Shown here: positions 41,935-55,400 of the stretch, in pieces
Layout: each line of letters starts with the position of its first letter
Position numbering within the stretch: the stretch's first letter is position 1
Assembly (NCBI GenBank): GCA_002786025.1
Contig: NHNW01000036.1
Location: forward strand, 310,001 to 374,000
Length of the DNA: 64,000 nucleotides
Direction of reading: 5' to 3'
Source of the DNA: Zasmidium citrigriseum
Taxonomy: Eukaryota; Ascomycota; Dothideomycetes; Mycosphaerellales; Mycosphaerellaceae
Translations under genes and position numbers: made by a program
The notes under the pieces: model-generated
What the model was told of the DNA's origin: nothing
Database searches by the model: none
Seen by the model: only the letters and a program-made list of their open reading frames with translations

Positions 41935-43807
41935 GTTGGTCGCGCCGAGAGAAGGAGCGTACGACGGGAACACTCATCTTTCGATGTTGTTGAGAGATGA
42001 GAGGTCAGACGTGGTTTTGTCTCGGAAGGCGGAGGCGCCTGGGCGTTGGGTATCCTTGAGGCCATCCAGGGAATCCGAATGCTAATTCAGGGCTACTGGA
42101 GATGTGTTCCTTGGCTGTCCCCGGCGTTTTGGTGTGAAGCCGAACTTTCGGCATGGATGGCCTTGCCTACCCCAAAGCTAAACTCAACCACTCATCATGG
42201 CGTGTTCGGGGGATCGCTGTCGTTCTGCTCGTGAAGTACCCTTTCCAATTTATTGGTACCAACGGGACGGTCTTTTCGGGTCGCATCTGCATCCGAAGGC
42301 GCATAATACGCGTCGTCCTCGCATATGGTTTCCACAGGAGAAATGTGCCGTTCCTGATACGATGTAAGGTCAGGGAAGAGGTTGTGAGACAAGACTCGAA
42401 GTCGCGCAAGTTAGAGAAGACGTATGAGGAAAGGGGCTGACACGTGGGTGTCGGTGGTGCTGTCCGGCTCGGCTCGAGTCTTGGCCCAAGCGTTTAGGAT
42501 GACTTCGCGCGGTTCGTTATCAAGAAAGACTTCTTCTCCTCATCATCTTCACTTCCCCAATCGCCGGACGGCTACCCACGTGGACCTCTTCGCCTCATTG
42601 CTCGCGGTCGACCGGCACATGGAGCTTTTGATGGCATTCGATGAGCCAGGCCGGACGAGAAGGCCCAGCTGTTTCGAGTCATGTTGGGTCGCAGCACCCA
42701 TATTCAAGCTATTGTCAGACAGAAACCCCGTACATGTCCAGCCAATGTCAATCTGAATCGCATCTGCATCACAATGTGCGCGGTACGCGCGGATTACGTT
42801 GCTACAGTCAATCCTCGCCTCTGATCGGATGTCCTCTCCCATCTGCGCGTCCGCCAGTTTCGGCTGCAGGCATGTCTATGGGCGATCACGATGGCGAAGT
42901 GGTGACTGCTTCCTTTCCGTCGCTGTTCAGTCGAAGTTCGTTGTCCATACTTCCAGTCCCAAAAGAGATGAGAGAGAGGCCTGTGCACAGATGCTTGTGG
43001 TCCAAGTGCAAAAAGAATCATGAAAAGATCTAGGAAGGGCAAAAAGGGCAAAAACTCAGCTCCCGCAAGGTGAGCTGAGAAACTCGAATTGAATCGGTTT
43101 TTTTATCCAGGTCCGGGTTCGAATCGCTCGGTCGGAATCGTTTTAATCGTTCGGTCGGATCGTTCGTCGTCGTCGTCGGCAGGAAATTCGCAGGTCAACG
43201 GGAACTACAACAACATCTACCGAATGGGTTTCGTGGTCGCTAATGCTAACCACTACGCCACACCTCTCAATGCTGCTGGATACACCTTTACCTTTTCCTA
43301 CTGGCTGCGCAATCTTTTGCAAATATATAGGTCATTGCTCCCAATTTCCGCATTTGCCTTAGCGTCTTTTGAGATTCGCGGTGGGAGATTCTGGTTACTG
43401 GCTGGCAGGGCAACAGGTGCACTCCTGGTCTGACCTACTGCTATACGCGAGAAGTGCCATCATTCATGGCGTCTCTAATCACCAGTAGGCGTCATCTACA
43501 ATCAGCGATGTCCTCGATGCAGCCAGTATCTGGGACTTGGCTGATGCTGTACAGAAGAGTAGGCGTGCCGCGTGCGACCGATCAACAGGACGGTCACGCT
43601 GCTGAACATTGAACAGGGACGGAGGATGCTACGGCATTCAGTCGAGACAAACACGTTCTTGAAGCATGACGAGACGCACCTTCCTTCAGCTTTCACATGC
43701 TGCCGAAGTTTTCCCGCTGGTTCCGCTGGGAGGCTGCCGCATCAAACTTTCCAAAAGTTGCCCCAGCGCAGCTTACCCGAATCACAACTGCATATTGAAG
43801 AGGACAA
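41935..43807. other. 1.9-kb intergenic region between divergent genes
   Basis: No gene supported on either strand. A low-complexity stretch at about 43120-43185 is built of TCGGTCGG and TCG repeats. Near 43117 a GGTTCGAATC string looks like a tRNA T-loop but has no tRNA around it. Confidence 0.4.
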
Positions 43808-45176
43808 ATGTCGCCCACAAGCCCCAGACCGCTGCCAGACACGGTCGATCAGCGAGATCGCCGCGGCCGCAAGCGACACTCTCGCGAAGACGAAGCCCAG
43901 ATAGACCAGTCTGACACTGAAAGCAAGAAGGTACTAATGCCCCCCTCCTCAAACACTACATCTGCTCAAACAAACGCTGACGACATCGCCAGCGACCTCG
44001 CCGCAGCCACAAGCGACACGCTCGCGACATCGAAGACGAAATCGAACGAATCAACACGAGAAGCAAGAAAGCACCAGTACGACTCCTCAAAGCCACGGAC
44101 TGATCGACTCAAACAAGCGCTGACACTGTTACCAGCGCTCCCAAGACCAACTACTCAAGGACTTCCATGTCTCTCAACCTGGCGATCGAGAAAGAACCAC
44201 GAATTTCCTCCACCTCCCTCACCATCCGCGCAAATTCGCAGCTTACCTCGGTTTTGACTGCGTGCGGGACCTGCAGATCTTCATTTCCTCGCACTATTTC
44301 CTCAAACACTTCCTCCGCTACTGGGCCATACACCGCGGGAGAGTATACTCGGGCAGACAAGTCCTCCGTGTGGTGAAGCAAGACTATTTGGATCGAGACG
44401 ACAAGGGGAAGGAAGAGCAATTTCCGACTAGGAAAGTCGATGAGGCAAAGCTCGATCCTCAGAAGCCATCATCCGAAGGCCTAGAGGCCAATAGCAGGAG
44501 ACTCCTGCTCGAGCATGATGGCAGGAGTATCACCGCACTTGCGTACAGTCTCATACTGATGGTGCATCATCTGGACGGGAAGATCGATCAGTGCGTGCAA
44601 CCGGAAGCGCAGAGTGAGAGTTGGCAGATACTTCACCATCTCCTGAAGGACCGCAAGGCTCCACCAGTTCCAGAACTTGACGATACGCTAATCAAGTTTC
44701 CTCGGCTGACAGACGTGTGTCTGGAGTCCGACCTGGAGGCTTATAATCGTGCCGTCCACTTGCTCGAATACGCAGCTCATTGGTTTCTCAAGTCCGAATG
44801 GACTGAATGGGGAGATCCGCACGATGCTTCAACAACAAAGCTGGCGAATGAGGATTTTCCGCCTTGGATGCGGGCCGGCGCGCCGATGAAAGAGCAAGAA
44901 GAGGGAAGTGGGAGAGCGGAGATCGACCTCACAGATAAGCCGGAGACAGCATCAGTCAACGAGGAGGTGCTCTGCGAGCCAACGGGCATTCTCCAAAAGC
45001 GACAGCAGCGAGAGAGCAGCACCACTGTGGTTGCAGATGTTGAAGATGCTGATGTCGAAGAAGAAGATGGAGATGACGACTGGCTCCAGGCAAAAATTGA
45101 AGTGGTGGAGGCGGAATTGAAACTCGCGAAGCTGAAGGAGAAGGCAGCGGCCAGGAAGAAGGCACGGCGTGCTTGA
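43808..45176 (+). CDS. Unrecognised basic/coiled-coil protein with duplicated exon, 415 aa
   Basis: Exons 43808-43930, 43993-44076 and 44136-45176 join in phase 0 to 415 aa. The end of exon 1 (RDRRGRKRHSREDEAQ, ending in SKK) and exon 2 (RPRRSHKRHARDIEDE, ending in SKKAP) are copies of each other, and introns 1 and 2 also match in parts. The result is two basic, nuclear-localisation-like segments. The main part (FAAYLGFDCVRDLQIF, then VHHLDGKIDQCVQPE) is helical and unknown to me. The C-terminus has an acidic run (VEDADVEEEDGDDDW) and a Lys/Ala coiled coil to the end. No catalytic motif seen. A nuclear role is inference from composition. Confidence 0.65.
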
Positions 45177-45662
45177 AGATACATATCGTGCTTCATGAAC
45201 GTATTATGCGATCGTGGGATTCTCACAAGACGGAAGCGGTTTGCGTCGAATCGGAGTCGATATCAGAGGTTTGCAACAGTCAGTTTGGATGAGTAGCGTA
45301 TCCTCGACAAGTGGCTGGGTACATTGCGTACTCGCATATCATGGCCATCATTGTACTCGTCGTCTCCATTAGAGGCCCATTCATGATTTCAACAAGTTCA
45401 TGCGGGCGAAAGCGGTAAGCGCGATCGGCGGCTAAATCTTGGCATCATGTGGAGAAGCAACTTGAGGGAGTGAAAACGGAAGTAAAATAAAATGTCTCGT
45501 TTGAAAAGTACTTTTATTGTTATGTTTGCCTTCGTTCTATATATGCTCATGCGTACATGCAAAGAGCAATGGTGTATCTCAAGGACACGACTTCATCGTG
45601 CGCACTGGCTAACGCACCGATGGAAGAATCGTAACAAAACTGCAGAAAAATGCTTCAACAAC
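45177..45662. other. Intergenic between convergent genes
   Basis: 486 bp between the stop codons of the unknown protein (plus) and CYP61 (minus). Nothing else seen. Confidence 0.4.
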
Positions 45663-47339
45663 CTATGCACCCTCTCTTCGTGAAAAGGTGAGCAGTAGGT
45701 CGTCCATTGGAAAGATGGTGGCAAACACACGAATCTCCTCGCTCTTGGGCGTGATTGTGTGCTTCCACTCGTATTGTGCGCTCAGCTTGTGCAACATGAG
45801 CATCAAGTTGAGGGTGGCGTATGTCTGGCCAAGGCAGTAGTGCGGGCCGGTGCCGAACACGAGCCAGTTCTTGCCCTGCTCTTCTGCGTTGCCGGTGATC
45901 CAGCGCATTGGCTCGAATTCGTCAGGTCGTTCGTAGGCTTCTGGGTCGTGGAGAGATAGCCACGTGGATGGGACGATCATGGAGCCCTTCTTGGCGACGT
46001 AGTTGCTCTCTGGGATAGGGAAGTCCTTCTTGACGACGTATGGGACCATGAGGACGGGTGGGCGGTAGCGGAGGGTCTCCTTGACAACCGCACGTGTGTA
46101 CTCCATGTTCTCGAGCATCTCAAGAGAAACCTCCTGGTTGTGGTCTGGTCGAATCCTGTCGCCCTCTTCTCGTACCTTCTGCAGAATGTCTGGTCGGTCT
46201 GCACAGATTTGGAGCATCCATGAGCATGCGCTGGAAGTGGCATCTTGCGAAGCGAACAGGAAAGTGAAAACAGTCATGCTGATCTCGAGATCGGAGAAGT
46301 TCCTGAGAAGCATAGCCGGCTTCTCCTCATCTGGCACCTTCTCGCCCTTCGCAATGCGTTCTCGGTAGCGGTCAGACTCCTGCATCTGCATGAGCCAGCG
46401 GTCCATGATGCACTCTGGCTCGGCACCCTTTTGCCTCATCCGAACACGGGCCTTAGCAGCGCAGTTGGCAAAAGCTTCCAGAACCTTGTCGGCGCACTTC
46501 TTGCCATACCAAGTCTTGGTGAATGGCAGAATAATGGGGAAGTTGACGAGTTCGAGAGCAGCAGTAATCAGGTAGTAGTCATCCGCGATGGCCTTGACGC
46601 CCTCGCGAGACATGTAGTGTCCGACGAACGTGCGGCAAGAGACAGCGCACATGATCTCGCGGAGGTTGTAGACCCATGGCTTCGCCTCGCCATTGGCAGC
46701 TTCGCTCTCGCGGACGAAATCCTCGAAGTACTCAGCGTACACCTCTTGCTGGCCTGGCAGGTATGTCTCGAGCGCGTTGCGAGTGAACAAGCCATTGAGA
46801 CCCTTGCGGTATTCGACGTGCTCTTTCCCATCCAAAAAGACCCAGTTCTCAGGGCGGAGAAGCTTGTGTGCAACGTCGACGACGCATGGCTTGACGTACA
46901 TGGGGCTGTTGAAGACCTTTCGGGCGGTGTCGCGGGTGGCGGCGATGATGACGAACTTGTGGAAGACGGAGACGCAGGATAGCGGACCGGATATCCATTT
47001 GGTATGGTATTTCTCGAAGGATGGCTTGACGCTGTCAAAGAAGGGGCCGACGAATGGGATCTTCCATGAATCTCCCACGAGAGGGCCCTTGTGTGACCAG
47101 TATGACACTGCGATTCCAGTCAGTACTTTCCCACCGAATCTCGGATCTGTATATCACATACTCTGATCGTATACAACAGCAGCAAGGAACAGAGTCAGAA
47201 AGACGCCGAACCAGCTGACTGGGGTGACATTGTCGAATGCCTTGCTGAGGATGCCGGTGTTGGCAGATGCAATGGTAGCGTGGATGGTGTCGGGGATGGA
47301 CGTCGAGGAGGCATTGAAGCTCTCCATTACCGAAGCCAT
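45663..47339 (-). CDS. ERG5: Sterol C-22 desaturase, cytochrome P450 CYP61, 540 aa
   Basis: Exons 47339-47162 and 47107-45663 (intron GTATGT..CAG, 54 nt) give 540 aa. One membrane anchor lies near residues 40-57 (WFGVFLTLFLAAVVYDQ). ERG5 blocks: GPLSCVSVFHKFVIIA, then YVKPCVVDVAHKLLRP and YRKGLNGLFTRNALETYLPG. P450 marks: I-helix FLFASQDATSS, K-helix KETLRYRPP (E-x2-R), and haem loop FGTGPHYCLGQ with ligand C484. The enzyme adds the C-22 double bond of ergosterol in the ER. It is a housekeeping, single-copy-type gene and anchors this region as ordinary chromosome. The start MASVMESFN was chosen because the longer frame upstream (to 47498) has only non-ATG starts and no anchor-like features. 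Confidence 0.95.
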
Positions 47340-48029
47340 GTTGCCGGCTGTGGCCCAATCCTGAGGATTGTCGTGTGTTGTGTAGGTGGTTGTCGGTATT
47401 GCCGCGCTCCAATCACAGGCTCGTCGTTCCTGAGCAGCTCGCACTTGTGCCTGGAAAAGTGTCCAATGGCTCTTGCTCCAACTTCCTCCGCTTGCCACGC
47501 CCGTCCAGTAAACGAGGAGAGGAGTCGCGACAACTGTGCTGGTCCTCAGAGAAAGACAGCAGTCGGTGTCGAGGTATACAAGCGGCGACCACTAGGAATC
47601 GAGGCAGTTCAAATTATCGTACGAGCAGGGAGCTCAGACCATTTCTCAGGCGATCTCGCTTATCTAATTACCCTGAACCCTGACAAGACATCGACGACGA
47701 CAACACTTTCTCTTCTCTTTCCTTCACACTTTCTTTCATTTCACCGCTCAGTCGGGTAGCAGCTGCCTTTATTTCACTCTTCTCCTTCCTATCGCCGGCC
47801 GAGATGATGACGCTGATGACAGCTCTTGGCTCTGCCGTTGCTTCCGTTGAAGCTCCGTTGAACAAAGTGGGCCCACAATGCTGAATCCATGCAGTGCCAT
47901 TGGTCGAAATGCCACTTTCACGTGCGTCTTTGTCGGGCAAGTCGACTTCCACGAACATCCGGCATGCCTTGGGGCGGCGGAACAAACGTTCAACCTGGCC
48001 AACCTTTCAAAAAAGCAACGCACGGACGC
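47340..48029. other. CYP61 promoter region up to the repeat block
   Basis: About 690 bp of normal-composition DNA; a C/T-rich stretch (47703-47745, rich in TTTC) lies within it. No gene supported. Confidence 0.4.
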
Positions 48030-49421
48030 GGAGGTACTACTCTTTTAAGGCAAATAGTAGCGAGAGTATACCTCTCTTAGTTAAATGTTTTGATTAGCTT
48101 AGCGTAATATTCTTAGCGTTATATTCTTAGTATTCTATTCTTAGCGTAGAGTTACGATAAGAAAGTACTACGATAAGAAAGTAGTATATTATCTTAAACT
48201 AGAATTAATCGTCCTTATCCGTTATATTCTTAGGATTGCCCTTACTCTTATTAATATCCTCTTTGTTAATATTCTCCTTAGCGTTAGACTCCTCTTCGCT
48301 AACCTCCGTTTCGCCTTCTTTATCGTTAGTATCGTCGTAGGTATAGTATACTTCTTTCGATTTAAGGTATTTAATAAGCTTACTTACCTATTCCTCGCCG
48401 CGCGCCTCTATTATATTACGGAGTATACTATTAAGGGTATAAGAGTAGCCCGTAATATCTATAATAAGACTCTATATTACTAGGATAGATATATAGCTAC
48501 TATTATAAGTATTAATAGGAATACGAATATATCTACTTGTTTAGATAGCCTATAGTATACTAAATAATACCTTCCTTAGCTCTTAGCTACTCGAAACTCT
48601 CTTACTACTATTATACTTACTCTTATCTACCTTACTAGCCTCTTTCTTACTAGCCTCTTCCTCGTTAGTCTCCTACTTTAGTCTATTAAAGATATAGGAC
48701 TTACTATAGACGATAGCGCTCTTACTAAAGTAGTAGTTTATATAGGTACTAGCTATAATATTATCTCTAGCGCTATTAATAAGCGTAATATAGCTATTAA
48801 ACTTACTATTACTATTACAATATCTCTAATAAGCCTCTCTACTACTATAGATAGTACGATTAGCGGTAACTTAACTAATTAGGTATAGACTATACTTCGA
48901 GAATTTGCTAAGCGTAGTACTAGTAGTATTCTATAGGTTATAGTTAATAGAGAATAATAGGCGAAAGGAGGCGTAGTTAGCCTCGAAGGTATTTAATAGT
49001 AATAGCTTACCTTTACTAATACTATATAGGTAATCGTAGAGGTATACGATGTCGTCGTTATAGAAGCGATACTTAGTAACAACTAAATCTAGTTAGTAAA
49101 GGCTATTTACTACCTAAAACTCGATAAGACTTATAGGTACTATATAGTACGCTAGCGGTAGTAACGCTATATAGCTAAACGGGGAAACTAGCGGGTTTTA
49201 GAGCGAGCGCTATTATCGCTAATATTAGTAGTAGGCGGATCGTAGATCGTATTAAAGAAGGCGAGTAGCGAGGAGTATAGGTAGTAGGTAGTAAGGAGAT
49301 ATTATTAGGGTAAGAAGATTAAAGAGCGAGCCTTTAATATTTAAAGAGGCGAAGCTAGTACTATTAGTAGCGCGGTTTCTTTTTATTATAATAGGAAGAA
49401 GCGTAAGTAAAGTAAGTAAGC

Positions 49422-49489
49422 GAGCTAAGGGGCGTACTACGATAAGTATATAAAGGAGCTAAGGGGCGTACTACGCTAAGTATATAAAC
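49422..49489. repeat. Two tandem copies of a 34-bp unit
   Basis: GAGCTAAGGGGCGTACTACG followed by a variable base and AAGTATATAAA occurs at 49422 and again at 49456, differing at very few positions. Confidence 0.75.
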
Positions 49490-49670
49490 GGATACTAGAG
49501 TAAGTTAATATTTATTTAAGATACGAGAGGAGGCAAAGGTATAAGTACGAGTATCTATTTCGTTCTCGCCTAGTCGAGGGCAAGATTAGCTATCTATAGT
49601 AGAACCCCTAGTAGAATTAACTAGCCTATAGTAAGGGGACGATCTTAAGCCTAAGTTAGAGTAACTAAGT

Positions 49671-49725
49671 AATACTAAAAGTAAGCTAGTAATACTAAAA
49701 GTAACCTAGTAATACTAAAAGCTAT
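49671..49725. repeat. Three tandem copies of a 20-bp unit
   Basis: AATACTAAAAGTAA(G/C)CTAGT recurs with AATACTAAAA at 49671, 49691 and 49711. Confidence 0.8.
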
Positions 49726-52442
49726 CTATCTCCTACTCGAAATTAATATCTAGTAGCGCTAGAACTAAGTAGTAGTATATAGGAACTATAAGCCTAAGCC
49801 TAAGCTATCTACTTATAAGGCTTATTTAACTAGTAGTAGAGTCTATACTTAGTCGACTAAGTAGTACCTACCTTCTTAGCGCTATCTCTCGAGTACTAGT
49901 AGTACTAGCTAGCGTAGTTAATATCGCTTCTACGCGACTTAGAAATATATAAGGCGTAGGGACCTCCTTCGCGAGGCTCGCTAAGTCTACGATTAATATC
50001 TTAAATATTACTAGTATACGTCTATTTTAAAAGATTACTAGTAGAGTCGCCGCTAGTACTAGCCTTAAGCTTATTAATCTCCTTTTACTACTACTTATCT
50101 AATACGGATATAATACTACTAATTAGTAGCCTTATATACTAGATATTATTTATCTTCGTTAGACGACCTATCTTACTATTATTAATACTACGTCTAACCT
50201 TATATAGAGTCGACGAAGTAGGCTACGAGGAGAAGGGAGGAGGCGAGGGAGTATAGACTAAGGGAGGAGGTATCGATATTAGCGGGGTAGCGAGACTACT
50301 AGCGCTAAAAGAAGAGCTAAGAGGATAGAAACTAGAGTAGGGGTTAGTAGGTAGAGGTATAGAGAGCTTAGCTAGTAGAGCGAGGAAAGAGGAGGTAGCT
50401 AGACTAGAGGAGACGAATAGCGAGAAAGGCGAAAGCGGGTTATTATCGCTATACTAGGTTAGTAATTATTAAGTATTAAACACTAGATAAGCTTACCTAT
50501 TATCGTCGTTAAAGCTAAAGCTATCGTTAGCTAGCGGGGCGTTAGAGGCGGAATAGCTACTAATAGTATTAGAAATAAAGTTTTAAATTAAAGTAAGATA
50601 GCAGCGTACTAAGACGTAACTTTAGTAAGCTTCTTCGTAGTAGCCTAAATAGCTACTAGTTTCTTAGCGGCTAGCTTCGTAGCGGCGACCTTCTTATCGG
50701 CTAGACGCTTAGCTAGATACTCTCTAGCTAACTTAAGGGCTTCGATAGTAGAGAGGAGGTAGGAGAAGCGGCGAAAGGTCGTACGTCTACGAGTAGTAGT
50801 AGTAGTAGTAAGACGCTTATTCTTCGTAGTAGCGTAAGCGGTAGCGGTTATCTTCCTAGTAGGCGTATTAGTAGAGCTATAAGACTCTACGAATATATCG
50901 AATACGTATAGTACTTAGTCGCGGCCTACTATACGCGAATAGCTAAACTATAGAGCTCTAGGCGTAATAGTACTATAGTTATTAGTATTAAACGCGCGGG
51001 CGGTAGCGTTAATTTCCTTCTATTTTAGAGTTAGCTTAATATTTATAGTAGTTAAGATAAAGTAGCGTACCGAGTAGATAGTAAAGCTAGTAGGTAAAGG
51101 CGTAATAGCAACGAAGAAGCTAGACGAGTAGAGAGAGCGGTTACGAGGGGACGAGTAATAGGCGGTAGTAATCTAAGGAGCTATACTCGTAGCGTAGGAG
51201 GACGTTAATATAGTAGTATTATAGGCGGTTATAAGAAGGTATATAAGATATTATTATAGGTAGTAAGAGGAAGAAGTTATTTACGTAGTAACGCGCTATA
51301 AGAGTAGCGCGGTAGCGAGCTTACTCTTATACGTTATCGCGACAACAATAAGGTAGGTACGCGTATTATTAAACAATTAGATTTAGCCGCCTTTAATACG
51401 TCTCTAACTTTACTTTCGTATCGCTTAATATTCTAAGAAGCTAGTACTACGATAAGAAAGTAGAAGGGGCTTAGATAAGAAGGTCTCGAATACCCTATAG
51501 TCTTCTAATACTTCGCCTAGCCTTTATAAAGCAACGTAACGGTCTTAATATCGTTTAGTAGCGGGGAGGAGCTATATATAACGGATCGTCGACTTTATAG
51601 ACCCCTAAGTAGGTACAATAGTTTCTTATAGTAGGAAGATTTATAGGGTAAATAAACGTCTAGCGGCTCGCTTTTAGCTAAAGCGTGCTTTAGAAGCTCG
51701 AATTCTACGTATATAGCTCGTAGTAGTAATATTTCCTTTTAGCTTTACGTTAAAGTTAATAGATTAGAGTAGAGAGGAGGATTATCGATCGTTTAAGCGA
51801 GGCGTAGGGATATATACTATCGCTAATTATAATACTAGGGACAAGCCTAGCTCTAGGTTAGCCTATAGAGCTTACCCGGGAAACCTTATTATAACTCGTA
51901 GGCAATAATACTTTCTTAGAGCGGTATCTATATAGGGTACTATAGGCTATATTATACGTATATTTAGAGTATATATATTAATTCTTCTCTTTACTACTAT
52001 AGATAACTATACCTCCCCTTCGCCGTCCTAGGCTAGTATACTCCTCCTATACTCTTCTAACTTATTTCTAACCTACTACGGTACGGGGAAAGTAGTTCGA
52101 ACGTCGTCGTTAGGAATAGATAAGATATACCTTTATAGAGCTAATAGACTAATCTTATAGTAGGCTATTACGATATTAAGTTATATACTAGGGATTAAAG
52201 GCTAGAGTTAGCGTTACGATTAAGAGCGTTAAAGGAGGTAACGTTACCTAGGGGACCTACTATTCCGCTTTCCGCGTATACTATACGTACGTAACCTACT
52301 CGAGGTATTACTAGATATAATAAAGATAGTCGTTAAGCTTAGGAAGTAAGTATATTATCGATAGCTAACGTCTATTTTACGAGAGGATAGCGAAATCTTC
52401 GAGGTGTTAAACGCCTAGCTAGGCCTCTATTAAGATAGTCTT

Positions 52443-52484
52443 AGCGCGATATTTCTAGCGCGATATTTCTAGCGCGATATTTAG
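52443..52484. repeat. Three tandem copies of a 15-bp unit
   Basis: AGCGCGATATTTCT-type unit repeated three times without a gap, inside the RIP block. Confidence 0.8.
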
Positions 52485-55400
52485 ATTAGTAGGCTTAGCC
52501 TAGCGGCTAAGGGCTCGCCTAGCCTATCTCGGTTTCGCGCTAAACTTAATATTAATATTACGTCCTTAATTAAGATTCCTTCTATAATAAGCCCTTCTAC
52601 GAGGAATAATTGTTTCTAATTATACGTAGCTATACGAAGGTGTCTTCGATTCGTAATCTTTAGTATTATATTAGGACCGTAAATTACTAAAATTATAGTA
52701 CTAGTAGCTTCTCTTAACTAATTTATAGTACGTCGACTTAACCTATATTCTCTATTGTCCTCTTATCCTTACCTATAGCTAGATTCTACTATATAGCGAG
52801 ATTTTAAGTTCTTATCGAAGTATTCTTAGTCTATTTAGAGTATAAATACTATAACAAATTATTAACTTAACGCCTATATTGCTCGAGTTTAATTAAATAG
52901 AATTTATTATTAAAACCTCGTACTTCTCTCCTTCCGCGTAGTATAGGATCTAATCCTACTACGACTAGCCCTACTATAATAGAGGATTACCTCTAGGTAT
53001 ATAAGCCTTATACTTAACTTCGCTTAGTCTCCGCGAAAGCCTTTATTTAGGTCTCTATACTTCTTATCTACTACCTTAACTACCTTAAACGAATCTTTAG
53101 TGCCTTACTCTACCTAGATCGATAGAAGTTAGCGCCTTATCGTATTCTATACGACGTTAAAGTAGCTAGCGTAAATCTATAGTATAATTACTTATCTAGC
53201 CTTATTTATAGGGTTCCTACGGTTATACTCCTTAACTTGTCTTATTAACGACTTAATTGCTAGGACGAGCCTATCGTACCTCTCTCGAGGGATCTCCCTA
53301 TTAACGTTACTATACGTATATAAGATACTAGTAAAGTAGGGTCCTTCGTCGCTATCTATTAGCGGTACGAGTAAGGCGGTACCTAGGAGACTCTCGCCGT
53401 ATTACCTACTATACTAACGAGCTTCCTTAAATATACCTAGTAAGCGTACCTTAATATACTTCGCGATACCTCTCGCCTAGGTAGCGCGTAGGGATACGTA
53501 GTAGACGATAATATAGTCGAGGATAATAGCTTTAAAGAGATCGCCTTTACTATCGTCGATTTAGATAGTAGATAGTACTTAGAACGAGGATAACGCTATA
53601 TACGAGTTAGCTTTACGAAAATAAAGAATCGATAGTCGTACCTATTACGACTACTCGTAGATAGTAAGTAAAATAGGCGGTTAATCTACGATACCGCTAA
53701 TACGTTTTAGACCTACTTTAATAAAGACTAAATATATATATAGTAGTTTATAATTAAGGTATTGTCGATAAAAAGTATCGCTAGTAGTATTATTAGGAGG
53801 AGGTAATCTAAAAATTAAGGAAGCTAGGCGCCGCTTTATACTCGAATTAAGTAGTTACGAGGTCTAGTATTACGCGATCTGTACCTTTCTTCGGAGGTAG
53901 ATAGATACGTCGTACCTACCGTATCGTAGTATATATTAGGCTATATAACCTCTCGCGCCGTAATTAATACCTCCTTCTATCGTTTTAAACCTCTTCCGGA
54001 TACCTCTACTAACCCTACGCCTTCTATCTACTCTACGTTAACTACTTATATATAAGATTCCTTTAAAGAACTTACTAATCTCTATATAAGCCTAGAGTTA
54101 GCGTACGTTTCAATTTCCCGTCCTATCGTCGCTTACTAACTATCCGTTTAGAAACTTCTAAAGGTAAACTAAAGAAGCCTACTAAAACTATACTAATAAT
54201 AGTAAGCCTTCTCGAAGAGGCTAGCGATCTCTTTATTACGGTAGAGGTCGCGGCGGCTATAGGTAACCGCCTATTAATTATCTACTCTTATAACTATAAA
54301 GGAGAATAGGGCCTAGTAAAGGGAGGCAAAGATATAGCGTCGCAAATAAAGTAACGATACCCTAAGGCCTTCTAGTATTATCTAAACTTTATTAAGAGTA
54401 GTAATATATAGTACCTTAGCCGTAGCCTCCTTATTCTACTATAAGAAGGCGAAGACGAAGAAGTATTTATTAAGTATCTAATAGTATCTTAGAATCCAAC
54501 CCCTAATAAGGCTAACGATATCTTATAACGAATAAGGGAGGCTATATAGGAGCTAATAAGCGAGGTAAAGGAATAGGATAGAGAAGAGGTTAAGGAGGCG
54601 TATATATATATAATTAATACTAGGGTATTTAAGGTACCTTAGGAAAAGACGAGGGTAGAGCTTAAGAAACTCGACGTCTAAGACAATACGTTACGGAGGG
54701 TCTTTAGTTAGATATAGGTCTTAGTCCTCTAGAAGAAGTCTCGAGGAAGAGGTTTAAAGTAAATAGATACTCTAGCGACGTTAGGTAGTAGTATAGAATA
54801 GAAAGGATATACCTAGGGAGGTATAATACTTACTACTTCGAGAACGAGGCGATATTAGCGGATATATTAAAATATAAGACCTAACTTTACTACGGCTCGT
54901 TTATTATATCTACGGCGTTCCCCTTCTATATACTTATCGTAGATCTCGAAACTCTCGTCTTGCCTTAATAATAGTTCCTTAGCGGACTAATAGCGCTCGG
55001 AATTATTAGCGGCGGCTCGCTAGTCTAGGTCCTATAATAAGCGTTCTTCGGTCGTTACGATACGGCTATTAATACATAATTATCGTAAAGCTCGAGCCTA
55101 GCCTAGCGTCTTCTACGTACCTAGTACTACTACGAATAATAGTCTACTATTACGTACGAGTTAAGTCCTCGTATCGATTATTAGCTAAGAATATTAATAT
55201 AGACGATCGGCCGAATTATATAATTATCGTAAAGGACCCCTAGCGAAAGGAACTAGTTAGAGTAGGTCGTGCTATAGTCGTAAATTAATTATACTACGAT
55301 TACTAATCCTCGCGAGCTTATTTACGACTCGGCTACGTCTAGAGCCGTATACGTCTACTACCTATAGTTTACTACGAGTTATATACTATAGGTATATACT

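Noticed and set aside
43100..43150. tRNA-like T-loop string GGTTCGAATC
   Set aside because: The flanking bases do not form a T stem, and no A-box, anticodon arm or acceptor stem is found around it.
43089..43433. 114-codon plus-strand frame
   Set aside because: Begins at a non-ATG codon; the ATG-started part is 69 codons without recognisable features.
49040..49075. Minus-strand YNDD-like codons suggestive of a reverse transcriptase core
   Set aside because: No other reverse transcriptase motif was found at the proper distance; likely chance in RIP-altered DNA.
48150..51460. Shared ACTACGATAAGAAAGTAG strings at 48.16 and 51.44 kb as LTR or TIR ends
   Set aside because: The match is about 20 bp and does not extend; a third partial match occurs near 60.28 kb. 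Not enough to define an element.
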